From an uncultured Alphaproteobacteria bacterium (GTDB lineage: Bacteria; Pseudomonadota; Alphaproteobacteria; Micavibrionales; Micavibrionaceae): a stretch of 64,000 nt of DNA. Made by a program: the position numbers and the translations under genes. The DNA lies in assembly GCA_937923625.1 (NCBI GenBank), contig CALDTV010000007.1, forward strand, positions 79,126 through 143,125, written 5' to 3'. Positions 1-9,102 of this stretch are shown here, in pieces. How positions within the stretch are numbered: position 1 is the first letter of the stretch; every line of letters begins with the position of its first letter. Under the pieces are notes generated by a model. The model was not told the DNA's origin, searched no databases, and saw nothing but the letters and a program-made list of their open reading frames with translations.

Positions 1-998
1 GAAAGTGAATATGTTTTTGTGCCTAGAAGGTGATCAAGAAAATCAGGGGTTTTAATAATTTTTCCTTTATAGCCCAAGACTTTAATTTTAGAAGTTTGGC
101 CATTGATATCAATATCCATCACACTATAAGGAAACTTCACATTATATTGTATGGCTAAACCACCATCGTCTTTTTTTATTTGACTGGCTCTAATCTTTAT
201 ATGTTTTCTTGCGGCAAGTTTAGCGCCTTTTTGTTCTAACGTACTTGTGATTATAGGGGGATGCTCATTTCGAACGACTTCAAAGAGTGTTTTAATCTTT
301 ATAATGAGATGCGTAATATGTGTGAAAAAGGCTGTCCCATTACAAGAGCCACATTTCGAAGCGCCTGAGCCGCGACAATTTCTGCAGGCGACACGACCTG
401 TACGCTGACATAATATGCAACCTATCTGTTGCCTGCCGCCACATCTGTTGCAATTTACTTGTTGATTATTTGGTCCTAAAGTTGTGCCGCGCCCTTGGCA
501 TTGCGGGCAGGAAATCATACTGACGCCATGGCATTTGTTACAACGCTCCTGTCTTTGACCCTGACAAGTTTGACAGGTGGCGCTTCCTTGACCCTGACAG
601 TTTTGACAAGCTGCATGATAGGAAAAGCTCTGGTTTAGCTGATCTGCGCCAATTAACTCACCGTGCGAAGCAAAGCCTTGGTCATTTCTTTGCATTAAAT
701 CGTTTGAAATGGTTTTACGTGTTTCAGGGTTGTTTAGTGTATTTTTAACAATTTCTTGCGTCGCTTTTTGAACTTGATCTATATTTTCTAAAACTTGGCC
801 TACTTGATGGCGCCCTTTTTTTTGTTCATTCTTTATATCTGGTTCTAAGGTAATTGTTGTCATCGCTTGACATGAAATCATCTTCTCTTTTGAATTTTTA
901 ATCTGTATGGCGTCGTTTTGCGCTCCGTTGCCACGACACAAAGATCTTATTTGTTTTAAAGCACGCTTTGGCAATTCTTTGGGATCGAAATTTTCCAT
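1..998 (-). CDS. DnaJ-type cysteine-rich zinc-finger protein (3' end cut by window)
   Basis: The reverse strand is open from an ATG at 998 to the window edge, giving at least 332 codons with no stop. Roughly residues 130-230 hold eight CxxC motifs, read in order as CQNC, CQTC, CNKC, CPQC, CNRC, CILC, CRNC and CGSC, several followed by G-x-G. This resembles the zinc-binding middle domain of DnaJ, which normally has four CxxCxGxG repeats. No J domain (HPD motif) is visible in the N-terminal 130 residues, which are polar and Gln/Lys rich. After the Cys-rich block comes a mixed alpha/beta region with no family I recognise. A zinc-dependent folding or scaffold role is inference only. It is divergent from mnmE, with 127 bp between the starts. 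Confidence 0.75.
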   Translation of the reverse strand, partial: MENFDPKELPKRALKQIRSLCRGNGAQNDAIQIKNSKEKMISCQAMTTITLEPDIKNEQKKGRHQVGQVLENIDQVQKATQEIVKNTLNNPETRKTISNDLMQRNDQGFASHGELIGADQLNQSFSYHAACQNCQGQGSATCQTCQGQRQERCNKCHGVSMISCPQCQGRGTTLGPNNQQVNCNRCGGRQQIGCILCQRTGRVACRNCRGSGASKCGSCNGTAFFTHITHLIIKIKTLFEVVRNEHPPIITSTLEQKGAKLAARKHIKIRASQIKKDDGGLAIQYNVKFPYSVMDIDINGQTSKIKVLGYKGKIIKTPDFLDHLLGTKTYSL

Positions 999-1125
999 TA
1001 TATGGTATTAGCCAATTATTTTTATCAATGTTTATCGTGCGTTTAATTATCTCACACTAGCATGCTAAAAGCTGTGCGCCAATATGCTCTTTACGAGCGA
1101 ATATGAGATGCGATAGGGTGTTTGC

Positions 1126-2493
1126 ATGTCTGAAAATATCCCGACAATATTTGCATTATCGAGCGCTGCGGGCAAAGCGGGAGTGTCTGTAATACGTGTA
1201 TCTGGCCCTAAGGCTTGGCAATCATTAAAGGTTTTGTCTGCAGGAAAAAAAGTGCCCGATGCGCGGCGAACTTCGGTTATATCGCTGCGACATCCCGTAA
1301 CGCGGGATGAGATAGATAAAGCAATGATTGTCGGTTTTAAGGGGCCCGCCAGTTTTACAGGCGAAGATGTTATTGAATATCATTGCCATGGGTCTCCTGC
1401 AGTTTTAGATGAAATGCTTGATGTGCTGGGGAATATGGCGGGGCACCGTCTTGCCCAGCATGGTGAATTTACCCGTAGAGCGTTTGAAAATGGTCAGCTT
1501 GATCTGACGGAAGCGGAAGCAATTGCTGATTTAATAGATGCTGAAACTAAAACGCAAAAGGAACAAGCTTTGGCGCAAATGGGCGGAGCGTTGTCGATGC
1601 TTTATCATCAATGGGCATCTGAGTTAACAAAATCACTTGCTTATGTAGAGGCGATTATTGATTTTCCCGATGAAGATGTCCCAGATGATGAAACGGCGAA
1701 GGCTTTTCCTGCTATTACAGATTTAGTGAATAAGATTGAGCATCATTTGAACGATAATAGACGCGGTGAACGCCTTCGAAATGGATTACAAATAGCGATA
1801 GTTGGCGCGCCTAATGCGGGTAAATCGTCGCTAGTAAACGCATTGGCGCAGCGTGAGGTTGCGATTGTATCGGAAATGGCTGGGACGACGCGTGATGTCA
1901 TTGAGGTACATCTTAATCTTGGTGGCTATCCTGTCATTATAGCTGATACGGCGGGGTTGAGGCCAGATCAGATCAGCAATAAGGGTCAAGATGCGATTGA
2001 GTCAGAAGGAATTAAGCGTGCCTTAAAACGAGCGGAGGATGCGGATTTACGTATTTTACTTTTTGATGGTTCTGTTGAAACGTTAGATCGCCATACTCTA
2101 AATTTAATGGATGATAATCACATTGTTGTGGTGAGTAAGATCGACCTTAATCCAAAAGCTTTTCAGTCATTTTCTTTCCCAAAAAATGTGATACCACTCT
2201 TTATCTCAACAGAAACATTAGAGGGTCTGGATAACTTTATTGGTGTTTTGACTGAGAAAATCTCTGATCGTATGAAAGTTTCACGTGAAACACCTTCTTT
2301 GACTCGAAAAAGACACCGCCACCACTTAGAAGATTGCTTAAGTTCTCTTCGATCGGCTATGCAGCAATCTGAACCAGAGCTGATAGCACAAGATTTGCGT
2401 TTTGCTGTCAATGAGCTGGGGCGGATTACTGGGCGTGTCGACGTAGAAGACCTACTGGATGTTATTTTCAAGGACTTTTGTATTGGTAAATAG
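1126..2493 (+). CDS. mnmE: tRNA uridine-5-carboxymethylaminomethyl(34) synthesis GTPase MnmE
   Basis: MnmE is a cytosolic GTPase that works with MnmG to build the cmnm5 (or nm5) group on wobble uridine 34 of certain tRNAs, using a tetrahydrofolate one-carbon donor. At 455 residues it has the usual length. Visible parts are an N-terminal folate-binding domain; a G domain with P-loop GAPNAGKSS at about 227-235 and DTAG at about 274-277; and the invariant C-terminal CIGK at 452-455, whose Cys is needed for catalysis. It starts an apparent operon with mnmG (59 bp gap) and rsmG. A parS-like site lies inside at 2277-2292. Confidence 0.97.
   Translation: MSENIPTIFALSSAAGKAGVSVIRVSGPKAWQSLKVLSAGKKVPDARRTSVISLRHPVTRDEIDKAMIVGFKGPASFTGEDVIEYHCHGSPAVLDEMLDVLGNMAGHRLAQHGEFTRRAFENGQLDLTEAEAIADLIDAETKTQKEQALAQMGGALSMLYHQWASELTKSLAYVEAIIDFPDEDVPDDETAKAFPAITDLVNKIEHHLNDNRRGERLRNGLQIAIVGAPNAGKSSLVNALAQREVAIVSEMAGTTRDVIEVHLNLGGYPVIIADTAGLRPDQISNKGQDAIESEGIKRALKRAEDADLRILLFDGSVETLDRHTLNLMDDNHIVVVSKIDLNPKAFQSFSFPKNVIPLFISTETLEGLDNFIGVLTEKISDRMKVSRETPSLTRKRHRHHLEDCLSSLRSAMQQSEPELIAQDLRFAVNELGRITGRVDVEDLLDVIFKDFCIGK
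2277..2292. promoter_or_regulatory. parS: parS-like ParB binding site 1 (inside mnmE)
   Basis: The sequence is AGTTTCACGTGAAACA, matching the well-known parS consensus TGTTTCACGTGAAACA at 15 of 16 positions and containing the perfect 14-bp palindrome GTTTCACGTGAAAC. It is read in mnmE as residues 385-389, VSRET. It lies 2.9 kb upstream of parA/parB, whose ParB is the expected ligand. Confidence 0.9.
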
Positions 2494-2552
2494 AAGCTCT
2501 TTCGCCTTAAAAAGAGTCGCATTTCTGTGGATTATTCTGTATAAAGCCAGCC

Positions 2553-4433
2553 ATGGTCCAAGATAATCAAGATTTTTACGATGTTATCGTCGTTGGTGGC
2601 GGGCATGCTGGCTGCGAAGCTGCTGCTGCATCTGCTCGAATGGGGGCAAAAACGGCACTTTTGACACATAAAATATCTACAATAGGGGCAATGTCCTGTA
2701 ACCCCGCAATAGGTGGTTTGGGCAAAGGGCATTTGGTGCGCGAAATTGATGCGCTTGATGGTGTAATGGCAAAAGTTATTGATCAGGCGGGCATACAATT
2801 CCGTATGTTAAATGCTTCAAAGGGGCCTGCCGTGCGCGGCCCCCGCTCGCAGGCGGATCGAAAATTATACCGTGAGGGCATGCAAAAAATCTTGCATGAA
2901 TACCCTAATTTAACCCTTTTAGAAGGGGGTGCGGATGATTTGCTCATTGAGGAGGGGCAAATCTCTGGTGTGATTACTGGTGACGGTCAAACTATCAAAT
3001 GCCATTCTGTCGTGTTGACAACGGGTACTTTCTTACGTGGGTTGATACATCGTGGAGAAGAGCAAATTCCGGCGGGGCGAGTTGGTGAAGAACCTACTGT
3101 TAAATTGGCAGAAACACTTGAAAAACTGGACTTTCCATTGGCACGGTTAAAAACAGGAACACCCGCCAGATTAGACGGTAATACGATCAATTGGGATATA
3201 TTAGAAGTTCAAAAACCTGATGAAAAGCCGATTCCTTTTTCTTATATGACGAACAAAATTGAGTTGCCGCAAATTGATTGCTACATCACTTACACGAATG
3301 AAGAAACGCATAAAATTATCCGAGAGAATTTGCACCGCGCCCCTATGTATTCTGGCCAAATAGATGGTGAAGGTCCTCGATATTGTCCTTCAATAGAAGA
3401 TAAGGTTGTTCGCTTTGCGGATAAAAATAGACATCAGATTTTCTTAGAGCCTGAGGGCTTGGATGATGCAACGATATACCCTAATGGAATTTCAAATGCC
3501 CTTCCGATTGAGGTTCAGATGGAGATGTTGAAAACGATTAAGGGGCTAGAAAATGCAAAGGTTAAAGAGTGGGCATACGCAATAGAATATGATTATTGTG
3601 ATCCTCGCGATCTTAGGAGTACGCTGGAATCTAAAAGAGTTAAAAATCTATATCTAGCAGGCCAGATAAATGGCACAACAGGCTATGAAGAGGCGGCGGC
3701 GCAAGGATTAATGGCAGGATTAAATGCCGCCAACCAATCTGGCGGTGTTTCATGTGAAACAGCTGAGCCTTTGGTTTTAGATCGTTCAGAAGCTTACATT
3801 GGTGTCATGATTGATGATCTCATATCGCGTGGTGCTCCAGAGCCATACCGTATGTTTACAAGCCGCGCTGAATATCGATTGACCTTACGGTCAGATAACG
3901 CGGATCAGCGTTTGACGGATAAAGGAATAAGCTGGGGGTGCGTCGGTAATAAGCGTCGTGACGCATGGACAAAGAAAAAGATATCCTTAGAGGAAGCACG
4001 GACAATGGTTAAGGCATTGCATGCCACGCCACCAGAATTAATAGCGCAAGGTTTGGAGATTAATCAGGATGGGCGCCGTCGCACAGCTTTTGATTTATTG
4101 CGTGTGCCTAATATTAAATGGGCTGATCTTGTCAATGTTTGGCCGGAAATGAGCGCAGTTTGTCCTGTTATTCAAGAGCAAATAGAGATTGATGCCCTTT
4201 ATGCAGGTTATATGAATCGTCAAAATGCTGAGATTGAAGCTTTTCGCAAAGATGAAGCATTACGTTTGCCAGATTCTATTGATTATGCTGAAATTGGTGG
4301 GCTTTCCAATGAGGTCCAGCAAAAGTTAATGCAGGTAAAGCCCATGACTTTAGGTGCCGCGTCTCGTATACCAGGTGTTACGCCAGCCGCAGTTATCGCT
4401 TTGTTAAGGCATGTGAAGAAGCGTGCGGCATAA
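2553..4433 (+). CDS. mnmG: tRNA uridine-5-carboxymethylaminomethyl(34) synthesis enzyme MnmG (GidA)
   Basis: MnmG is the FAD- and NADH-dependent partner of MnmE in wobble-uridine modification. At 626 residues it is full length. The dinucleotide-binding motif GGGHAG is at 15-20, and the MnmG signature [13 protein letters not shown] follows at about 48-60. A Cys in YCPSIEDKV in the middle matches the second conserved cysteine region. The C-terminal helical domain ends in a Lys/Arg-rich tail. It lies between mnmE and rsmG on the same strand, with rsmG starting 3 bp after its stop. A parS-like site is embedded at 3746-3761. Confidence 0.97.
   Translation: MVQDNQDFYDVIVVGGGHAGCEAAAASARMGAKTALLTHKISTIGAMSCNPAIGGLGKGHLVREIDALDGVMAKVIDQAGIQFRMLNASKGPAVRGPRSQADRKLYREGMQKILHEYPNLTLLEGGADDLLIEEGQISGVITGDGQTIKCHSVVLTTGTFLRGLIHRGEEQIPAGRVGEEPTVKLAETLEKLDFPLARLKTGTPARLDGNTINWDILEVQKPDEKPIPFSYMTNKIELPQIDCYITYTNEETHKIIRENLHRAPMYSGQIDGEGPRYCPSIEDKVVRFADKNRHQIFLEPEGLDDATIYPNGISNALPIEVQMEMLKTIKGLENAKVKEWAYAIEYDYCDPRDLRSTLESKRVKNLYLAGQINGTTGYEEAAAQGLMAGLNAANQSGGVSCETAEPLVLDRSEAYIGVMIDDLISRGAPEPYRMFTSRAEYRLTLRSDNADQRLTDKGISWGCVGNKRRDAWTKKKISLEEARTMVKALHATPPELIAQGLEINQDGRRRTAFDLLRVPNIKWADLVNVWPEMSAVCPVIQEQIEIDALYAGYMNRQNAEIEAFRKDEALRLPDSIDYAEIGGLSNEVQQKLMQVKPMTLGAASRIPGVTPAAVIALLRHVKKRAA
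3746..3761. promoter_or_regulatory. parS: parS-like ParB binding site 2 (inside mnmG)
   Basis: The sequence is TGTTTCATGTGAAACA, one base from the parS consensus (CATG in place of the central CACG). It is read in mnmG as VSCET at residues 399-403. A central CATG variant also occurs in site 4, so it is a repeated form in this genome and not a single decayed copy. Confidence 0.8.
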
Positions 4434-4436
4434 ATT

Positions 4437-5009
4437 ATGGAAGAAAAATTAGCTATATATTTGGCTTTACTAAAAAAATGGCAGTTGAAAATTAATTTAA
4501 TTAGCAGTAATACACTCAATGACGCTTGGAATAGACATTTCGAAGATTCGCAACAAATTAATGATTATCTTCCGGACACAGCAAGAATCGTTTTTGACTT
4601 AGGAAGCGGGGCTGGCTTTCCGGGGTTGGTTTTAGCTATAATTAATCCAGAGCTTAAAGTTCACTTAATTGAATCTGATCAAAAAAAATGTTCATTCCTT
4701 AAAACGGTTTCACGTGAAACTGCCGTTGATGTCGAAATTCATAATTCACGAATTGAAGATGTTTCATGTGAAACAAAGCCAGATGTTGTAACGGCAAGAG
4801 CATTGGCGTCTCTTAATAAATTATTTGATTTGTGTGAGGGCTGGATTTTAGAAAACCCAAATATTAGCTTAATATTTCCAAAGGGGGAAAAAGCGAATGA
4901 TGAGTTAAGCTTGGTCTCAGAAAAATGGCTTTTCGATTGTGATCGCTATGCTAGTAAAACAGATGCAAAAGCGACTATTCTTGTTTTCACGAATATTAAA
5001 AAATTGTGA
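4437..5009 (+). CDS. rsmG: 16S rRNA (guanine(527)-N7)-methyltransferase RsmG
   Basis: RsmG uses S-adenosylmethionine to methylate N7 of G527 in 16S rRNA. It has 190 residues, slightly shorter than the E. coli protein. The SAM-binding motif DLGSGAGFPG is at about 54-63, and a second acidic motif, LIESDQKK, follows at 77-84. It begins 3 bp after the mnmG stop, so translation is probably coupled. Two parS-like sites are embedded 54 bp apart, producing VSRET at 91-95 and VSCET at 109-113. These fall in a region where the family tolerates variation, which fits insertion of a DNA signal into a coding sequence. Confidence 0.95.
   Translation: MEEKLAIYLALLKKWQLKINLISSNTLNDAWNRHFEDSQQINDYLPDTARIVFDLGSGAGFPGLVLAIINPELKVHLIESDQKKCSFLKTVSRETAVDVEIHNSRIEDVSCETKPDVVTARALASLNKLFDLCEGWILENPNISLIFPKGEKANDELSLVSEKWLFDCDRYASKTDAKATILVFTNIKKL
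4706..4721. promoter_or_regulatory. parS: parS-like ParB binding site 3 (inside rsmG)
   Basis: The sequence is GGTTTCACGTGAAACT, which contains the perfect 14-bp parS palindrome GTTTCACGTGAAAC (4707-4720). It is read in rsmG as VSRET. It sits 439 bp upstream of the first parA start codon. Confidence 0.88.
4760..4775. promoter_or_regulatory. parS: parS-like ParB binding site 4 (inside rsmG)
   Basis: The sequence is TGTTTCATGTGAAACA, identical to site 2 over 16 bp, with CATG in the centre. It is read in rsmG as VSCET. It lies exactly 54 bp after site 3, about five helical turns, so ParB dimers on the two sites would face nearly the same side of the DNA. Confidence 0.8.
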
Positions 5010-5037
5010 TTGTTTAAGTTTTGGCACTTCATTTAAG

Positions 5038-5068
5038 TTGACCAGATAAATAATTGTCTTATTATTAT
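5038..5068 (+). promoter_or_regulatory. Possible parA promoter
   Basis: TTGACC at 5038-5043 is followed after 17-19 bp by an AT-only stretch, TTATTATTAT, in the 135-bp gap between rsmG and parA. The -35 match is good and the -10 is approximate. This is a by-eye call only. Confidence 0.35.
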
Positions 5069-5144
5069 ATTAGGTCTTATGTAAGGTGAAAGTTGCCTGT
5101 GATTTAAAAAAATTATTAGACAACATACTTTAAACCCCCAGCTG

Positions 5145-6035
5145 ATGAAGAAAATGTCAGAAAATTATATAAATATTATGAAAGACACTGACATGAATAT
5201 CACGCACAACATTGATAAAAACTTTGAAGCCCCCCGTATTCTCTCTGTTGCGAACCAAAAAGGCGGCGTTGGCAAAACAACGACTTCGGTTAATCTGGCA
5301 ACGGCTTTAAGCGCAATTGGCAAAAAAGTTCTTTTAGTTGATTTAGATCCACAAGGAAATGCAAGTACAGGGCTAGGCATTAAGCGCGCTAGTTTAAGAA
5401 CTAGCACTTATGATGTTTTATTCGAAGATGCTGATGTTTTTGAAACGGTTAAAAAAACGAAAGTTCCCGGACTTGATGTTTTGCCTTCTTCTGTACATTT
5501 GTCTGGCGCAGAAATAGAGCTTGTCGGAGCGCCACGTCGTGAGTACCGATTAAAAGAGGCCTTGCGCAAACCAAGTCCATACGATTACATAATAATCGAT
5601 TGCCCTCCATCTTTGAGCTTATTAACATTGAATGCCCTCGTCGCATCAGACTCAATCGTTGTGCCGTTACAGTGTGAATTTTACGCCTTAGAAGGGTTGA
5701 GCCATCTAGTAAAAACGATAGAGCGGGTGCAAAAATCTTTTAATTCAAGCCTAGAGATACACGGCGTCGTATTAACCATGTTTGATAAACGCAATAATTT
5801 ATCAGAAGCTGTTGCGAGTGATGTGCGTAAATATTTTGGCGATAAAGTTTATAAATCTGTTATTCCGCGAAATGTGCGTTTAAGCGAGGCGCCCTCTTAT
5901 GGCTTGCCTGCAATAGTTTATGACATGCGATGCCCAGGTGCTAAGGCTTATATTAGTTTGGCAAAAGAAGTTTTAAAACGCGAAAAAGAATTAATTGGCA
6001 ACAGACAATTTATTTCGTCACATCAGGTTGCATAA
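5145..6035 (+). CDS. parA: Chromosome partitioning ATPase ParA
   Basis: ParA is a Walker-type ATPase that binds DNA non-specifically and moves ParB-parS complexes to segregate the chromosome. The deviant Walker A motif KGGVGKT with its signature lysine is at about 39-45, and the Walker B region YIIIDCPPS lies near residue 145. As called here it is 296 residues with about 30 residues before the conserved core RILSVANQKGG. ATG codons at 5145, 5154, 5178 and 5193 are all possible and none has a convincing ribosome binding site, so the true start is unsure. parB follows after 37 bp. Confidence 0.95.
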   Translation: MKKMSENYINIMKDTDMNITHNIDKNFEAPRILSVANQKGGVGKTTTSVNLATALSAIGKKVLLVDLDPQGNASTGLGIKRASLRTSTYDVLFEDADVFETVKKTKVPGLDVLPSSVHLSGAEIELVGAPRREYRLKEALRKPSPYDYIIIDCPPSLSLLTLNALVASDSIVVPLQCEFYALEGLSHLVKTIERVQKSFNSSLEIHGVVLTMFDKRNNLSEAVASDVRKYFGDKVYKSVIPRNVRLSEAPSYGLPAIVYDMRCPGAKAYISLAKEVLKREKELIGNRQFISSHQVA

Positions 6036-6072
6036 AAAAATTGCAAGAAAAAATAGAAAAGAAGATTCTTAG

Positions 6073-7017
6073 ATGGCTTATAATGAAAATGATGAAGAGA
6101 AGTTGAATCCTAAAGATCGTGGGCTGGGTCGTGGTCTAAATGCCTTGTTCGGTGATGAAGAAGAGGATGTGTATCCTACATATGAGGAGGACCAGTCTTT
6201 ATCAAATGTATCACGTAAGACAGTTGGTGTTGAACAACTTTTTTCAAATCCTGACCAGCCGCGTCGTCATTTTGATGAGACTGCCTTAAAAGAATTAGCG
6301 GCTTCTATTCGTGAGCATGGGCTGCTGCAGCCAATATTGGTAAGGCCAGATAAAACGCGTGCGGACATGTTTGAAATTATTGCTGGAGAGCGCAGATGGC
6401 GTGCTTCTCAAAAGGCGCAATTGCACGAAGTCCCTGTTGTTATAAAGGAATTAGATGATGATGCGACCTATCAGGTCGCTTTAATAGAAAATTTGCAACG
6501 TGAAGATTTAACGCCAATAGAAGAGGCGTTAGGCTATCAAAAAATGGTTGATGATTTTGACCATAGCCATGAATCTATCGGTGATCTTTTGGGCAAAAGC
6601 CGCAGCCATATTTCTAATATGATACGCCTTGTGGCTTTGCCTGATGCCGTTAAAACGATGGTTGAAGTCGGCGATATTTCCGCGGGACATGCGCGCGCTT
6701 TGTTGGGAAGTAAAGAACCTTTTGATCTTGCTTTAGAAGTGATTGAAAAGAATTTAACGGTCCGTGAAACAGAAAAATTGGTTGCCAGCCATGAAGGGCG
6801 CGATATTAAACATCGCCAACTTAAAAAGAAAAAAGGTTTTTCTAAAAAGGATGCCGATACGCTGGCGATTGAAAAAGAAGTCTCTGATCAAATTGGCATG
6901 ACGGTTTCTATTGATATGAAAGATGACCATAAAGGCTCTATGCAGATCAGCTTTAAAAATTTGGATCAATTAGATGATGTTCTTCAACGTTTGGCGCAAA
7001 CCCCAAAGAACTTATAA
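6073..7017 (+). CDS. parB: Chromosome partitioning protein ParB
   Basis: ParB binds parS, spreads along DNA as a CTP-dependent sliding clamp, and stimulates ParA. The protein has 314 residues. It shows the N-terminal GLGRGLNALFG motif that contacts ParA, the CTP-binding signature GERRWRA at about 109-115, the box ENLQREDLTPIEEA, and a helix-turn-helix around SIGDLLGKSRSHISNMI for parS recognition. The C-terminal dimerisation domain contains DLDQLDDVLQRL-like sequence. Its binding sites are in the three genes just upstream. Confidence 0.97.
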   Translation: MAYNENDEEKLNPKDRGLGRGLNALFGDEEEDVYPTYEEDQSLSNVSRKTVGVEQLFSNPDQPRRHFDETALKELAASIREHGLLQPILVRPDKTRADMFEIIAGERRWRASQKAQLHEVPVVIKELDDDATYQVALIENLQREDLTPIEEALGYQKMVDDFDHSHESIGDLLGKSRSHISNMIRLVALPDAVKTMVEVGDISAGHARALLGSKEPFDLALEVIEKNLTVRETEKLVASHEGRDIKHRQLKKKKGFSKKDADTLAIEKEVSDQIGMTVSIDMKDDHKGSMQISFKNLDQLDDVLQRLAQTPKNL

Positions 7018-7027
7018 AATAATTTTC

Positions 7028-8056
7028 TTAACGCATGGCGCTTATAGACAAAATTGCTTGCGCGCATAGCGTATTGACGGGTGTGCCTGTTTGTTTTGTT
7101 TGCGCCTCTAACTCTGCAAGTTTTGATAGAACAATATCTAACCTTGCTCCCTTCCATTTGCTGACTTGCGCTTTAAAAGCCTGCTCTACTTTAAAGAAAA
7201 TAGGCGGTTGGAGTGATTTTACGGCTTGGTCAATAGTGTCGCCCATAAAAATTTTCGCATTGGTGAAATGCAAGCGTCTAAAATGGTTTTGGATTGTGCG
7301 TAAAATAACAATTTCGGCCACACCTTCACCAATAAGGCGATTATAAGAGGCCATCGCTTGTTTTGGGTTGTTGCCCGCGACGGCATAAATAAGCTCATCT
7401 AGATTGGCCGTGCCGATATCTCCTGTTGATGCCTGTACGTCTTTCATACGTACAAATTTATCATCATTATTCTCGCTTGCGCCCATATATAAGATTAATT
7501 TTTCAATCTCTGCGCGTGCGCGGCGGCGGTCTCCCATAATATTTGCGGCAAAATAATGAAGCGCATCAGCATCAACACGATAGCCTGCGGTCGAGAGCAT
7601 TTCACGAATTAAGTTGCTCATACCGCGTTCATCTTCAACATAACAAGGAAGCGCCGCCGCATTTTTGGCCTTTTCACAAGCTTGCCGAAGGGAAGAACGC
7701 GTTCCTAGCTCGCCAGCCTCAATAACGACAAGGTTTTCATTATTGGGATTACCAAGATATTCTTTAACCAAAGCGGTAAGTTTATCCGTTCCGCCTTCAA
7801 TACGGATTAAACGCGCGCCCCCCATCATGGATAGGGCATTTGCTTCGTCTGAAAGGCGTGCTGGATCTTCGGCAAGAATATCGGCCGTAAGCGTTACGAC
7901 ATTAAACGGATCATCCATATCTGGGGTAATAGTTTGCCCAATAATTTTTGCGCGCTCGCGCATTAATCCATTGTCTGGCCCATAAATTAAAACCACCCGC
8001 GCCTTGGGGTCAGGGGACTTTAAAAAAGGTTCTATCTGTTTCCATGTAAGCTTCAT
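7028..8056 (-). CDS. holA: DNA polymerase III subunit delta
   Basis: The delta subunit is part of the clamp loader and opens the beta sliding clamp during replication. The 342-residue protein has the family features: an N-terminal KLTWKQIEPFLK start, RVVLIYGPDNGL, and later AGNNPKQAMASYNRLI and ILRTIQNHFRRLH in the helical collar region. It converges on parB, only 10 bp apart. Upstream on the same strand is metA, 55 bp away with no terminator seen between them, so holA may be cotranscribed with the SAM-regulated unit. That would be unusual for an essential replication gene. Confidence 0.92.
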   Translation of the reverse strand: MKLTWKQIEPFLKSPDPKARVVLIYGPDNGLMRERAKIIGQTITPDMDDPFNVVTLTADILAEDPARLSDEANALSMMGGARLIRIEGGTDKLTALVKEYLGNPNNENLVVIEAGELGTRSSLRQACEKAKNAAALPCYVEDERGMSNLIREMLSTAGYRVDADALHYFAANIMGDRRRARAEIEKLILYMGASENNDDKFVRMKDVQASTGDIGTANLDELIYAVAGNNPKQAMASYNRLIGEGVAEIVILRTIQNHFRRLHFTNAKIFMGDTIDQAVKSLQPPIFFKVEQAFKAQVSKWKGARLDIVLSKLAELEAQTKQTGTPVNTLCAQAILSISAMR

Positions 8057-8111
8057 TATGAGCTAACTTAAACAAGTTTTTGCTTAAAATCAAAATAGAT
8101 TTTTGCTTTAG

Positions 8112-9092
8112 TTAAAATTTGGGTTGAACACGAGTAAGATGTGGCGCGCCTCCAAAGCATCCAGAAGGAGTCCTTATCATATGCTCAATGTTATCTTTTT
8201 TAAATGCATCAACAACATTGACCCAGTTGCGGATAAGTTGACCAGAAGCATCTTTCCATGAATTTGGTAATAAATTTTGATCAGGATCATTATTTATAAA
8301 AACATTTAAAGGGACTTTTAAATGTGGCGTTTCTGCTTTTAAATCACGTCTATATTCATCGGCAATTGCTTCATCGGCATATTCAGGATGTCCTGTTAAA
8401 TATAAAACGCGCTCATCTGTTGCAATAGCGATTCCTGTATCATCACTAGATGCAAGAACGGTTATCTCAGAATTTTCTCTAATCGTGTCATCATCAGACC
8501 GCCCGTAACGCGAAACAGGGGCATCAATGACGTCTGGAATTCCCGTCATTATAGGGTGCTGAGAATCTTCTACGTTCAAAGAAAAAATGCCTGATATTTT
8601 ATCTTCAGCCGCATAATATCTTTGGACATTATGATGATGGTATAGGGCGGCATGAGACCCCCAACAGCTGGCAAGAACAGGGGTGCCATTTATTTTAGCA
8701 TAATCTAATGCTCCGGTTATTTCCGACCAAAATTTTAAGTCCTCAAATGCAATGTCTTCTTTGCCATAGCCAGTTAAGATAATGGCGTCTGGCTTCGCGT
8801 AAACTAACTCATCGATATGAATCATCATTTTTCTACGCGCAATTGCTCTTCGGTCATTCCGAATTTTGTCTGGCGTAGGAGAAAAATCTAAGAGTTGTAT
8901 ATCTTGTTGAGCATGTCGCGCAAATAAAATTCCAAAATCATGGATTGGGTGTGTTGGATCGGGCATTAAATTAATAACACCTATCTTTAGAGCGTCTTTT
9001 GCTTTTGCTGCTTCTTGCGAATAAAATCCAACCCCCTCGTTTGCCAGTTGAAAATAAGCTGGATGATTATGATCTAAAATTAATCTTGCCAT
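8112..9092 (-). CDS. metA: MetA-type homoserine O-acyltransferase
   Basis: This enzyme acylates homoserine, the first committed step of methionine synthesis. The glutamine-amidotransferase-like fold is shown by INLMPDPTHPIHDFG near the N-terminus, the nucleophile region ASCWGSHAA (catalytic Cys), and the His/Glu motif TGHPEY. I chose the ATG at 9092 (327 residues) because AGGA lies 9 bp upstream; a TTG at 9113 is possible but lacks such support. Whether the acyl donor is acetyl- or succinyl-CoA cannot be read with confidence. A SAM-responsive riboswitch and terminator lie upstream at 9513-9646, with one small ORF in between. Confidence 0.88.
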   Translation of the reverse strand: MARLILDHNHPAYFQLANEGVGFYSQEAAKAKDALKIGVINLMPDPTHPIHDFGILFARHAQQDIQLLDFSPTPDKIRNDRRAIARRKMMIHIDELVYAKPDAIILTGYGKEDIAFEDLKFWSEITGALDYAKINGTPVLASCWGSHAALYHHHNVQRYYAAEDKISGIFSLNVEDSQHPIMTGIPDVIDAPVSRYGRSDDDTIRENSEITVLASSDDTGIAIATDERVLYLTGHPEYADEAIADEYRRDLKAETPHLKVPLNVFINNDPDQNLLPNSWKDASGQLIRNWVNVVDAFKKDNIEHMIRTPSGCFGGAPHLTRVQPKF

Positions 9093-9102
9093 TTTTTTGT
9101 TC

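Noticed and set aside
6761..6777. Fifth parS-like site in parB (TCCGTGAAACA)
   Set aside because: Only one half matches; the left arm is GGTCC, so there is no palindrome.
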